From: Rhizobium sp. Q54
Lineage (GTDB): Bacteria > Pseudomonadota > Alphaproteobacteria > Rhizobiales > Beijerinckiaceae
DNA length: 59,390 nucleotides
Direction: 5' to 3'
Assembly: GCA_945878875.1 (NCBI GenBank)
Contig: CAMCUC010000013.1
Location: 1-59,390 of the forward strand
The position numbers were made by a program, and so were the translations under genes. The stretch's first letter is position 1. Every line of letters begins with the position of its first letter. This document shows positions 47,523 through 56,050 of the stretch, piece after piece. A model generated the notes under the pieces. That model had not been told where the DNA came from and made no database searches. It saw nothing but the letters and a program-made list of their open reading frames with translations.

Positions 47523-49326
47523 TTTTAATCACCTTCTCGTCACGCATCACATGATCGGCCCTGAAAGGATCGAACGCATAAGAACCTGGCCTAGAAGGCC
47601 CACGCGCACAGGTCTCTATGCGGGCCTGCGCATGACGCGAGGCCTCCGGCAGACTCCGGCAATCGAGCGGCAGCTTCACGATCACGCGCGTTCCCTCGCC
47701 CGGCGCGCTCTCAAAGCTGATCGCGCCGCCATGCAATCCCACCAGACCGCGCACCACTGAAAGGCCAAGTCCGGTACCCTCATATCGACGATCATAATTA
47801 TCCTGCGCCTGAAAGAACGGATCTCCAAGACGTCCAAGATCGCGCGCACAAACGCCGACGCCTGTATCAGCCACCGAGATCGCGAGCGAGGCGCCTTCCG
47901 GACGGATGCGCACGAGAACGCGGCCATTGGCGGGCGTAAACTTCACCGCGTTCGATATGAGGTTGATGAGGATCTGCTTTAGTGCGCGACTATCGGCCAC
48001 GATCTCCGGTAGATCGGCCGGAACGTCGCGGGTGATTAGTACGCCCGTTTCATCAGCCTTCAGCCGCATGATATCGCACGAATGATCGACCAGCGGCGAC
48101 AGCGCAAGAACATCCGGGCTCAGCGTGAAACTGCCAGCCTCAATCTTTGAGACATCCAGAATTGAATTGACGACCGAAAGCAAATGATGACCGGATTCAT
48201 TGATGATCCCGGCATATTCGCGCGAACGCGCAGGATCGGCGGGGGCCAGCTTTTCGCTCGCCAGCATTTCGGAAAAGCCGATGATCGCGTTGAGCGGCGT
48301 ACGCAATTCATGGCTCATATTGGCCAGAAAACGATCCTTCCAGACGTTCGTGCCTTCAGCGCGGCGATTGGCTTCCGCCAGAACCGCCTCATGCTCAAAG
48401 CGCGCGGTGACGTCGCGGATGACAGCAATCACTTCGCATCCCGTGCGCTCAATGCGACGCACGCGAATTTCTGCCTGACCAAAGACAGGCGCGCGATCGC
48501 GCTGCGCGCCAATGCGCAAACGCACAAGCGCGCAAGCGCTCGCCTCGCTTGAGGCGGCGTCCGAGACCGCCTTCAGGAAAGCTGGACGGTCGGCGACATG
48601 AATGGCCTCGAACAAGCCGCGCCCCATCAACTCGCGGGCTGATAATTCGAGGCGCTCGGAACGACCGGCGCCAGCGCGCAAAACGGCGCCGCTGCGATCC
48701 ATCTGCACCACGCAATCGTCAAGCGCGCTCTCAAGCGAGCCGTAGCGAGCGGCGCGGCCTTCGCTGATATCGCGCAAAAGCCGTTGCAGGCCAATCGCAC
48801 CAAGGCTTGCTGCGCTGGCAAACACAAGACCAAAGGCCAAAAGCGCAAGCCATTCAAATCCAGACGCCAGCCCGAGGCTCGCCTGCCAGCCTGCCAATAA
48901 AGCACCGAGCGATGCGATAGCCGCGCCCAGCGTCAGGCGCGAAGAGCCCGAGATCGCCGCCTCGATGGGGGCCAGAACAAGCAGCGTCAAAGCGAACGGC
49001 GCATAAGCGGGCGCAGCGACGGCAAGCGACAAAGACAGGCCGACAAGACCCGCAAGCCCGATGGCCGACGCAGCGACAAGATCGCCCGTGCGCGAGACGA
49101 TGAAGATGGAGAGGAGCGGCGCAAATGCAAAAGCCATCGCCAAAGCTTCCACCGGCGCCGGCGCGCCTTTGCTGGCAAGCCAGACCATGGCAGCGGTGAG
49201 CGCGCTCACGCACAACGCGAGGCGGGCGCCAATGAAGATGCGATGGCGCAAGACCTCAACGGGATCGCAGACGCTGCGATGCGTCAACGCGGAGGCAAGG
49301 GCGTTCAATTTCAGCAAAACGGTCAC
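47515..49326 (-). CDS. divJ: DivJ-like multi-membrane-span PAS histidine kinase
   Basis: 603 residues. About six N-terminal membrane helices (residues 30-185), a PAS region, HisKA with H-box SHELRTPLNAIIGFSE, N-box NLISNAVKFT, DTGVGV and GTGLGLSVVRGLVGLHGG. Size and topology match DivJ, the polar DivK kinase. Assignment is by architecture and operon neighbours (peptidoglycan-binding protein and DUF1491); another PdhS-family kinase is the alternative. It starts a three-gene operon. Confidence 0.65.
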   Translation of the reverse strand: MTVLLKLNALASALTHRSVCDPVEVLRHRIFIGARLALCVSALTAAMVWLASKGAPAPVEALAMAFAFAPLLSIFIVSRTGDLVAASAIGLAGLVGLSLSLAVAAPAYAPFALTLLVLAPIEAAISGSSRLTLGAAIASLGALLAGWQASLGLASGFEWLALLAFGLVFASAASLGAIGLQRLLRDISEGRAARYGSLESALDDCVVQMDRSGAVLRAGAGRSERLELSARELMGRGLFEAIHVADRPAFLKAVSDAASSEASACALVRLRIGAQRDRAPVFGQAEIRVRRIERTGCEVIAVIRDVTARFEHEAVLAEANRRAEGTNVWKDRFLANMSHELRTPLNAIIGFSEMLASEKLAPADPARSREYAGIINESGHHLLSVVNSILDVSKIEAGSFTLSPDVLALSPLVDHSCDIMRLKADETGVLITRDVPADLPEIVADSRALKQILINLISNAVKFTPANGRVLVRIRPEGASLAISVADTGVGVCARDLGRLGDPFFQAQDNYDRRYEGTGLGLSVVRGLVGLHGGAISFESAPGEGTRVIVKLPLDCRSLPEASRHAQARIETCARGPSRPGSYAFDPFRADHVMRDEKVIKIA

Positions 49327-49613
49327 GCTACGCTACCCAGCAGGAGCCAACAGAAGCTCCCATGGCCCCAAACTGGCGCATGGCTGTTAAGTGAACCCTA
49401 CCAAGGGGCGCCGAAGCTTGGGATTTTCCGCGCCACAACGTCAAAACAACGCGGCTTTTTAAGGGAATGGTTTAGGAGTTGTTTCAAAAACCGGGCATTC
49501 GTGGTGAACAAAGCGTTTCAACGCAGCGCCAAATGCAAGGGATTAGTTTCAATCAAGTTTTTTGCTTTTGCGCCATTGTGTGATTCGAGGGCTGACAAGC
49601 TCGGGAGTTCGCC
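49327..49613. promoter_or_regulatory. Divergent intergenic region between DivJ-like and DUF5330 genes
   Basis: Non-coding, 287 bases, must hold promoters in both directions. A GGGAG ribosome site precedes the DUF5330 start. No convincing operator or RNA gene was seen in it. Confidence 0.4.
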
Positions 49614-49976
49614 ATGATGTTTGTGTTGCGCAGCGTATTCTGGCTCGGATTGGTCTTCGGCATGGCGCCCGGCGACGAGGCCGACCCGCGCAAGGAAGCG
49701 GGCGCCCGCGCCGCCAACGCCGCATTTCAGGGCGCCGCCGCTCTGGCGGCACGCTTGCCTGAAGAGGCCGAAAAGCTCTGCCGCAAAGCGCCCGCCGATT
49801 GTCTGGCGGTCGCCACGACAGCCGTTGCAGCCAAGTCCGCGGCAAATCGAAATGCGGCTAACCTAAACCCGTCAACTCCCCACGCGACTGGTCAAAGAAA
49901 GGCCAACGTTGCGCAAACAAGGCCACAACAGACACAAGCCAAACCGGCGCAGCGGCCATCCGCCGCGCGGGGATAG
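49614..49976 (+). CDS. DUF5330-like small exported or membrane protein
   Basis: 120 residues, ATG at 49614 with GGGAG upstream. Starts with a hydrophobic stretch (FVLRSVFWLGLVFGMAPG), then Ala-rich helix and AEKLCRKAPADCLAVATTAV with two cysteines. The C-terminal third is low complexity. It lies just before sufE as in several rhizobia (recalled context). Role unknown. Confidence 0.7.
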   Translation: MMFVLRSVFWLGLVFGMAPGDEADPRKEAGARAANAAFQGAAALAARLPEEAEKLCRKAPADCLAVATTAVAAKSAANRNAANLNPSTPHATGQRKANVAQTRPQQTQAKPAQRPSAARG

Positions 49977-50033
49977 TCATTCAAACGCGAATTTCTCTGG
50001 CGCGAGGAGTACACGCGCCCATATATGCAAGCC

Positions 50034-50483
50034 ATGAGCAATACATCGACCAGCATTGACGACATTGTAGAAGACTTCGCCCTGATCGACGATTGGGAGG
50101 AGCGCTATCGCTACGTAATTGAGCTTGGACGCGCTTTGTCCGGCCTGCCCGAGTGCGCCAAAATAGAAGACAATCGTGTGCGCGGTTGCGCCAGCCAGGT
50201 CTGGCTGGAGACGATTCCCGGACGAAACACTGCAGGCGAGCCAGCGCTGACTTTCAACGCCGACAGCGACGCCCACATCGTGCGCGGGCTGATCGCGATT
50301 CTCCTCACTCTCTATACTGGCCGCACCGCCCGCGAGATCCTGGAGGTGGACGCCATAGCCGCCTTCGGACGGCTGGGCCTCAACGAGCACCTAACCCCGC
50401 AACGCTCCAACGGCGTGCGCTCCATGGTGGAGCGCATCCGCCGGGATGCAAGGGCGGCGCTTGAGGGCGCGAGTTCAGGGTGA
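50034..50483 (+). CDS. sufE: SufE sulfur acceptor protein
   Basis: About 149 residues. SufE family: IDDIVEDFALIDDWEERYRY, LPECAKIEDNRVRGCASQVW with the sulfur-accepting Cys in RGCASQ, and LLTLYTGRTAREIL. It takes sulfur from SufS for iron-sulfur cluster assembly in the cytoplasm. An in-frame ATG three codons upstream (50025) is equally possible. It overlaps the convergent DUF6456 gene by nine bases. Confidence 0.93.
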   Translation: MSNTSTSIDDIVEDFALIDDWEERYRYVIELGRALSGLPECAKIEDNRVRGCASQVWLETIPGRNTAGEPALTFNADSDAHIVRGLIAILLTLYTGRTAREILEVDAIAAFGRLGLNEHLTPQRSNGVRSMVERIRRDARAALEGASSG

Positions 50484-51320
50484 GTCCACCTCAATTCGCG
50501 GCCGATAATCCTCAGAGCCCCAGTGTCGCAAGCCTGCGCTACGGGCCGGTCCCCGGGCTCTGACGCTCAAACCGTAATGTCGCGCAATTGCCGCCAGCGC
50601 TATGTTGAGTGCGACCTTGGCGGAGCGTCGCGGCCAACCGCGCTCCTGTTCGATCAGCTCCAGCCCTTTCAAAAAGCCGCACACATCCACCAGAATGCCA
50701 GCAAGGTCGGGACCGGCTGCATTCAGCGCCCGGTCCACTCTCTGGCGGGCGGCCACGAGATTTTCCGCCATGTGTAGACGCCCCGCTCCGGGCGTCGTGG
50801 CGGAGACGCTCGACCAGTTGGCGGTGACGCTGGGCAGCATCTGCCCCATGTCCATATCCCGCCGCAACCGCTCGCCAGCTTCAAATTCAGCAGACCCCAC
50901 GAGCTTGCGGCGCGCCAGCCAGGCCAGCGGGCTTTCCTCGGCGTCCATCAAAACCTTGCCGCCATCCTGCCCCTTGCGGACCTCCAGAGCGCGATGTTGG
51001 GCCAGAAATGCGAGATCAGGATCTGCTTTTGATCGGGCGAGCGCTGATCGGCCTGCATCCGTGACCATCAGGCGTTTGGAGCGCGAGCGTTCCCCAATCT
51101 CGAAACAGGCGAGATCACGGGCGACAAGCTCCTTGACGACAGCCGCGCAGGCGCTGGCGATACGCACCGAGACGCCCTTTCGGGACGCGGCGATGGCGAT
51201 CCCACCGGTCTCGCAATCCTGCACGCCGTAAGCGCCTTCGCCGCAAAGATCTTCGAGCGCGCGCTGAAGCGGGCGTGAAAGACTGGGGTCATTCTGTGGA
51301 GCTTTGACAGCCTTCGTCAT
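50475..51320 (-). CDS. DUF6456 helix-turn-helix-like protein
   Basis: About 281 residues from the ATG at 51320 (ATGA overlap with the DnaA-like gene). The C-terminal domain (GAGRLHMAENLVAARQRVDR, GILVDVCGFLKGLELIEQER, ALNIALAAIARHYGLS) matches DUF6456, and the N-terminal half has a winged-helix look (VKELVARDLACFEIGERSRS). Probably a DNA-binding regulator; its targets are unknown. Confidence 0.75.
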   Translation of the reverse strand: MTKAVKAPQNDPSLSRPLQRALEDLCGEGAYGVQDCETGGIAIAASRKGVSVRIASACAAVVKELVARDLACFEIGERSRSKRLMVTDAGRSALARSKADPDLAFLAQHRALEVRKGQDGGKVLMDAEESPLAWLARRKLVGSAEFEAGERLRRDMDMGQMLPSVTANWSSVSATTPGAGRLHMAENLVAARQRVDRALNAAGPDLAGILVDVCGFLKGLELIEQERGWPRRSAKVALNIALAAIARHYGLSVRARGPARSAGLRHWGSEDYRPRIEVDSP

Positions 51321-51676
51321 GACCGGGCCTCCACGTTTGGCAAGGCGGCGCAAAACAGAACAAGAGCGGATTCCAGCCCCGATAGCGCCCGATCATAAGC
51401 CGGAGCCTCCCGCAGCTCCTCCAGCTTCGCACACGCCCGCCGGGCGCTGGCCCGGTCCCGTCCAAGCGCACGGGCGGCCTCCGTCAGCGGAACGGCCAGC
51501 GCAACATGGCCAAGATAAAGGGCGGCGGCGCGAGCGTATAGGAATTTCCTCCCTCTATTGGCGCCCCGCATATGGGCCGAACTCACGCCCGTAAAGCTGG
51601 CGGCAAGACCGCAAGCAATCGACATCCGCGCAAAATGAACGTTTTTATTGGGCTTATCGGCAATGAATGAACGCAT
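51317..51676 (-). CDS. DnaA domain IV-like helix-turn-helix protein
   Basis: About 119 residues from the ATG at 51676; an ATG at 51625 is also possible and ribosome sites are weak. The core ARAAALYLGHVALAVPLTEA followed by ARALGRDRASARRACAKLEE has the spacing of the DnaA C-terminal DNA-binding domain (AR..A.YL, then GRDR.S). No ATPase domain is present. It forms an operon with the DUF6456 gene. Likely a DNA-binding protein; possible competition at DnaA-like boxes is speculation. Confidence 0.72.
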   Translation of the reverse strand: MRSFIADKPNKNVHFARMSIACGLAASFTGVSSAHMRGANRGRKFLYARAAALYLGHVALAVPLTEAARALGRDRASARRACAKLEELREAPAYDRALSGLESALVLFCAALPNVEARS

Positions 51677-51854
51677 GGGACAAAACCGTAACTTGAACCG
51701 GACCATTCCGGAGCCATAAGCTAGGTCGGCTTGCGGTCCCAATGCAAGAAAAAAATCCTGTTCTTCGCGCCTCCTTGATTCGTCAGCTTTATTCCCGACA
51801 GCGCCCGCTCCCCCCGCCGAAGCGATAATCGCGGGACTGAAAAGGGAATGGCGA

Positions 51855-52100
51855 ATGAGAAAATTATCACAGGTTCAGCGGGAGCGAGTTTCGTATCAGC
51901 GGGCGCATTTGCCCCGCCTGCTCCCCATCGGCCTCAATGAAATCACGGGACCCGAGCCAGAGACAACGCAGGCGCTGCTCCGCAAACTGGCGCGAGCGCT
52001 TCGAACCCAGCGCCGCCTCGCCCGCGCAGGCCACTGGACCTACGACCTCAACCGCCACATGGGCCTGGCCGAGGCTTGGCGGAGGGAGAGCGGCGCCTGA
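51855..52100 (+). CDS. Small basic protein, family not recognised
   Basis: 81 residues, ATG at 51855 after AGGGAA. Basic and helical: RKLSQVQRERVSYQRAHLPR, LLPIGLNEI and ALLRKLARALRTQRRLARAG ending HWTYDLNRHMGLAEAWRR. It looks like a genuine conserved-type small protein by codon use and ribosome site, but no function can be given. It is the last intact gene before the decayed nasA region. Confidence 0.65.
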   Translation: MRKLSQVQRERVSYQRAHLPRLLPIGLNEITGPEPETTQALLRKLARALRTQRRLARAGHWTYDLNRHMGLAEAWRRESGA

Positions 52101-52109
52101 GCCGTGCGC

Positions 52110-52339
52110 CTATCCCCGCATAATGGCTTTGGTCCAGCGAGATGATTGGTAACAGATCGGACCGGGATGATGGGTGACACGTACAAGGTGTCATCCAGCA
52201 TAGTCTCAGGCGGGGTCGTTTGGGGCTTATCGGGTTTCTTGCGGGTGAGGCGGTTGGCGTTCCGGTCGATAACGCCAAGCGGCATGGCGTAATAGCGCAC
52301 CTGCCATTGGCCGTCGGCGGTTTCCTCGACGCAGACTGG
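52110..52339 (-). mobile_element. Possible remnant of an insertion-sequence transposase C-terminus
   Basis: Minus-strand frame beginning just after a stop at 52340-52342 reads VCVEETADGQWQVRYYAMPL then GVIDRNANRLTRKKPDKPQ, which resembles the C-terminal beta part of transposase/integrase proteins, and then loses similarity. No intact start, no full transposase and no flanking direct repeat were seen. The rest of the 404-base gap (52101-52505) holds a GC-rich inverted repeat near 52415-52457 and no gene. Confidence 0.35.
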
Positions 52340-52505
52340 CTAGCGCATCGTGCGCGCAACCGGCGCTGACATTGCTTTGTTCAAGTCAACAGATGGCGCT
52401 ATTTTCGCGCTGCGCGATGCCCGCCCCACAAAGGCGGGCCGCTGAGTCAGGGCATCGTGCTTGGGCGCTCTGTCACCTCCCCTCTGCACAACTGGATCAT
52501 TGATC

Positions 52506-53504
52506 CTGAAAGCGGTCGATCTGTTTAACGCAATCGGCGATAGACGGATCAAAGCGGTGTGGATCATCGGCGCCAATCCGGTCGACAGCATTCCCGATGC
52601 AACCACGGCTCGTGCTGCGCTTCAGGCGTGCCCGTTCGTCGTCGTTTCGAACGTGATCGCAGATACCGATACGAACGCACACGAGCCTGTGGCCCATGCG
52701 CGTGAGACGTTTTGTGAAATCCATCTCGATGACGCCGCCCCGCTTGGCATAGCGCATAGCAACCTCGTCAAGATTGCCAGCGGCGCGGCAGCGTGTTTGC
52801 ACCGATGCACTGGACGGACCGCTTCGCCGCGTGCACCCGCGTCAACGCCATGTCCGATCCTGCTTACGATCTTCTCTCCGGTCAGCCCGGCTTGAAGAAT
52901 ACGGCTGTGCCGCTGCGTCTTTTTGCAGTTGCATGGAGTGGCTTTGCCGTGAGCGTGGCGCGCCCTGCGCCGCGCGCGCTATTGGGCGCTGACGCCAGTG
53001 GCTGGCGGCTACCGCATCGAGCTGGCGTGGGATCAGGTGCCCGATGATTGGCAGACCTATGCGTCAGCGCTTTTTGGACTCGCCAACGCCAATTCTCGCG
53101 ATTGGGTCGGCTATCATGATCGCACCAGAGGCGGGCGCCGACTGGCTGCGTTTGACGGAGAGCGATTAACTGGCGTGCTGTTTGTGGGCGCAGGCGCGTT
53201 GACGAAAGCCTTTGTCGAGAGCGCGCTTGGGGCGGCCCATTCGCCGGAAGCGCGCTATCGCCTGCTCGCAGGCAGAGCTTCGGGCGTGCAGGAAGGCCCG
53301 GGCCCTCTCGTATGTTCATGCTTCTGCGTGGGCGCCAACACAATTGCCAAAGCGATCGCCTCCGGCTGCGCCAGCGTTGAATTCGTCGGCGAGACATTGA
53401 AGGCGGGCACGAATTGTGGTTCGTGTCGCAGTGAAATACGGATGATGCTCGAGGAGCAAATTCATGAGCAATCCAGCCAGCAACGAGCCCCGCAAACCGT
53501 CTGA
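52506..53504 (+). pseudogene. nasA: nasA assimilatory nitrate reductase remnant
   Basis: Only the last third of a NasA-type molybdoenzyme remains, spread over three frame segments. Segment 1 (52506-52790): AVDLFNAIGDRRIKAVWIIG, FVVVSNVIADTDTNAHE joined to FCEIHLDDAAPLGIAH. Segment 2 (52793-52970), shifted frame: FAPMHWTDRFAACTRVNAMS and VAWSGFAVSV. Segment 3 (52975-53504), shifted again: YWALTPVAGGYRIELAWDQV and the BFD-like [2Fe-2S] end CSCFCVGANTIAKAIASGCA ... GTNCGSCRSEIRMML. The cysteines of the last domain are kept. The catalytic N-terminal two-thirds is absent. cysG follows with the usual overlap. Confidence 0.85.
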
Positions 53505-54984
53505 ATCTGGCCCGCAAAGATTGGCTGCGCTTGCCCGGCTGCCGGTATTTCTCGATCTCAACGGCAAACCCGTCGTGCTGGCGGGCGGCGCGCCGGGCGC
53601 TGCGTGGAAGGCCGAACTTCTGGCAGCCGCCGGCGCCCATGTGCAGATTTACGCGGAAGAAATTTGCGACGAGCTGCGCGCGCTGATCGCGCAAGGGGCG
53701 GCTGGCGGCTCGATCACCCATCATGAACGGTGCTGGAGCGCGGGCGATTTCATCGGTGCCGCGATTGCGGTTGGAGATTGCGAGGACGAGGCGGAGGCGC
53801 GCGCATTTCGCGATGCGGCGCATGCGGCGGGGATCGCCTGCAACACTGTCGACAAGCGCGAGACATGCGATTTCGAGTTCGGCGGCATCGTCAACCGCTC
53901 GCCCGTCGTCATCGGCATTTCCACCAATGGCGCGGCGCCGATTTTGGGCCAGAACATTCGTCGCCGCATCGAGACTTTGCTGCCGCCCTCGCTTGCCGAT
54001 TGGGCAGGCTGGGCGCAGGCCATTCGCCGCAGCGTGATGGATAAACTGTCCGCTGGCGCGCAGCGTCGCGCGTTCTGGGAACGCTTTTCCGACCACGCGC
54101 TCGGCGGCAAGAAAGCGCCCGGCGATATGCATCAACTTGCATGCCTTATCGAGGAAGCGCGCAGCGAGACGCCAAAAGGCGGGCGCGTGACGCTTGTCGG
54201 CGCAGGCCCCGGCGATCCGGAGCTTTTAACGCTGAAGGCCGTGCGCGCGATGCAGGGCGCAGACGTTATTCTCTACGACGATCTCGTATCGGAAGACGTG
54301 CTGGAACTGGCGCGCCGCGAGGCCATGCGCATGATGGTTGGCAAACGCGCGCGTGGCCCTTCCTGCTCGCAAAAAGACATCAACGAATTAATGTTGAAGC
54401 TGGCGCTGCAAGGCAAGAATGTCGTGCGCCTGAAGTCCGGCGACCCGATGGTGTTTGGCCGCGCGGGCGAAGAGATTGAAACTCTGCGCGCCGGCGGCGT
54501 GCCAGTGGACGTGGTCCCCGGCGTGTCCGCCGCCAATGCGCTCGCCGCATCGCTTGGCGTATCGCTCACCCATCGCGATCATGCGCAATCGGTGCGCTTC
54601 GTCACCGGCCATGCGCGCACGGGGGAATTGCCCGCCGATCTTGACTGGCGCGGTTTGGCCGATGGCGTCACCAGCCTCGTGTTCTACATGGGCGGGCGCA
54701 CCGGACCGCGCATAGCGCGCAAGCTGATCGAGGCTGGCCTTGCGCCGGGCACGCCAGTTATCGTGGCGTGGGCGATCTCGCGGCCAGAGCAAGGCCATCG
54801 CGCAGCGAGCCTCGCTGAAATCGCAGCCGCCGAAAGCGTAGACGCTGGCGGCTCGCCGGTGCTGCTGTGCATTGGAAAAGCGTTCGCTTTGTTGCCCGAG
54901 AGCGACCTTAGGGGCGAAGCCGCAAACAACGCTGCTGCAAGCCGAAATCTCAATAACCAGGCACCCGTCTCCATGCCGTCATAG
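53464..54984 (+). CDS. cysG: Siroheme synthase CysG
   Basis: 506 residues. N-terminal precorrin-2 dehydrogenase/ferrochelatase domain (FLDLNGKPVVLAGGAPGAAW, ISTNGAAPILGQNIRRRIET) and C-terminal uroporphyrinogen-III methyltransferase (VTLVGAGPGDPELLTLKAVR, ILYDDLVS, RLKSGDPMVFGRAGEEIETL, VVPGVSAANALAASLG). It makes siroheme from uroporphyrinogen III for sulfite and nitrite reductases. It overlaps the nasA remnant by 41 bases, the ancestral operon layout, and remains intact, probably because sulfite reduction still needs siroheme. Confidence 0.95.
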   Translation: MSNPASNEPRKPSESGPQRLAALARLPVFLDLNGKPVVLAGGAPGAAWKAELLAAAGAHVQIYAEEICDELRALIAQGAAGGSITHHERCWSAGDFIGAAIAVGDCEDEAEARAFRDAAHAAGIACNTVDKRETCDFEFGGIVNRSPVVIGISTNGAAPILGQNIRRRIETLLPPSLADWAGWAQAIRRSVMDKLSAGAQRRAFWERFSDHALGGKKAPGDMHQLACLIEEARSETPKGGRVTLVGAGPGDPELLTLKAVRAMQGADVILYDDLVSEDVLELARREAMRMMVGKRARGPSCSQKDINELMLKLALQGKNVVRLKSGDPMVFGRAGEEIETLRAGGVPVDVVPGVSAANALAASLGVSLTHRDHAQSVRFVTGHARTGELPADLDWRGLADGVTSLVFYMGGRTGPRIARKLIEAGLAPGTPVIVAWAISRPEQGHRAASLAEIAAAESVDAGGSPVLLCIGKAFALLPESDLRGEAANNAAASRNLNNQAPVSMPS

Positions 54985-55062
54985 GCGGGCTTGACACATT
55001 TGGGATCATCGCGTGAAGCCTCCGCAGGTTGACCAGCGGTCGCGACTTGTTGCAACTAGCGC

Positions 55063-55452
55063 ATGTTTGCAATTGCAGCCAGAGGCATCCGCCTCGTCTG
55101 GCTACCGCTCATCATCTGCGCGCTAAACGGCGCCCCGGCTTCCAGTCCTGCGCTGGCGCAGTCCGTCGGCGTAGAGCAACCGCGCTCCATAGCGCCGCTC
55201 CCGCCGCGCCGGCCTGCCGAGCTTGGAGGAGCGCAAACGCCAGCGCCCGTCCCGCAAGCGCCGCCCGTTGAGCAGGCGGAACCAGAGTTGTCCACCGGCC
55301 TCACGCGGCGCCCTGAGCATCCGCCCTATGAGCGGCGGTCACTGCGAATCTGCGGTGAGGAATGGCAGGCGATGAAACGCGCCGGGCGTACGAGCGGCAA
55401 GGTATGGCGCGACTTCGCCGCCGAATGTCTGAACCGCAACCCGGTTAAATAA
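55063..55452 (+). CDS. Exported proline-rich protein, function unknown
   Basis: 129 residues: signal peptide (LVWLPLIICALNGAPASSPA, cut near ALAQ), a Pro/Ala-rich linker and a short C-terminal module RICGEEWQAMKRAGRTSGKV followed by WRDFAAECL, with two cysteines that may pair. Similar Cys-W...W-F...C modules occur at the end of small rhizobial exported proteins and resemble PsiF repeats loosely. It is followed by a clear terminator. Confidence 0.7.
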   Translation: MFAIAARGIRLVWLPLIICALNGAPASSPALAQSVGVEQPRSIAPLPPRRPAELGGAQTPAPVPQAPPVEQAEPELSTGLTRRPEHPPYERRSLRICGEEWQAMKRAGRTSGKVWRDFAAECLNRNPVK

Positions 55453-55478
55453 AACTCGCTTCACGTGCACTGTATGCA

Positions 55479-55512
55479 AAACGCCCCCGCGTCAGGCGAC
55501 CCGGGGGCGTTT
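55479..55512 (+). terminator. Hairpin terminator after the exported protein gene
   Basis: Perfect 11-base inverted arms (55479-55489 and 55502-55512, AAACGCCCCCG / CGGGGGCGTTT) with a 12-base loop, 27 bases after the stop codon. The right arm ends in T, giving a short U-tract. Confidence 0.75.
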
Positions 55513-55611
55513 ATGTCTCATAACTTTTGCGACCGTGTGATCCGATAGGTCCGCCCTAAACTCGTCTCAGGCTTCGATGTCGGACCTTGCAGAGACGGTT
55601 CGCAAACAGCA

Positions 55612-56007
55612 TCAGCCTTCAGCCGGCGCCGGAGCTGCCGTCTTGACCTTGCGTACGGTCTTCTTGGCGGCCTTCTTGGCAACCGTCTTGGAAGCCTTCT
55701 TGGCCACCTTGGCGGGGGCTGCCTTGGAGGCCTTCTTGGCTACCTTCTTGGAGGCCTTCTTGGCTACCTTCTTGGCGGTCTTTTTGACGACCGACTTGGA
55801 AGCCTTCTTGGCTACCTTTTTGGAAGCCTTCTTGGCGCCCTTCTTGGCTACCGACTTCGAAGCCTTCTTGGCTACTTTCTTGGCTGCCTTTTTGGAAGCC
55901 TTCTTCGCGCCCTTCTTGGCGACCTTCTTGGCCACCTTCTTTACGCTCTTCTTTGCACTCTTCTTTGCGGCCTTCTTGGCCGGCTTACGCGTAGCTGCCT
56001 TCGCCAT
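55612..56007 (-). CDS. Histone H1-like Lys/Ala repeat protein
   Basis: 131 residues, almost entirely Lys and Ala with Val/Ser, in repeats of KKxAKKx type (AKKAAKKSAKKSVKKVAKKV and similar), with a short Pro-containing C-terminal end (KTAAPAPAEG). Such proteins resemble eukaryotic histone H1 tails and bacterial Hc1/AlgP-like proteins, bind DNA and may compact the nucleoid or regulate. The repeated codons make a strongly periodic nine-base DNA pattern, prone to length change. Single-gene unit with a palindrome in its upstream region. Confidence 0.9.
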   Translation of the reverse strand: MAKAATRKPAKKAAKKSAKKSVKKVAKKVAKKGAKKASKKAAKKVAKKASKSVAKKGAKKASKKVAKKASKSVVKKTAKKVAKKASKKVAKKASKAAPAKVAKKASKTVAKKAAKKTVRKVKTAAPAPAEG

Positions 56008-56036
56008 CAGAGGTTCCCTCTAAGTTAAAGTTGAAA

Positions 56037-56050
56037 TCGACATATGTCGA
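56037..56050. promoter_or_regulatory. 14-base perfect palindrome upstream of the histone-like gene
   Basis: TCGACATATGTCGA, 30 bases upstream of the histone H1-like start codon. Size and symmetry fit an operator for a dimeric regulator, though which one is unknown. Confidence 0.45.

Noticed and set aside
52461-52895. 144-codon frame as an independent gene
   Set aside because: It is nasA sequence that runs out of frame near 52790; preceding codons 52461-52505 show no nasA similarity. Called as part of the pseudogene.
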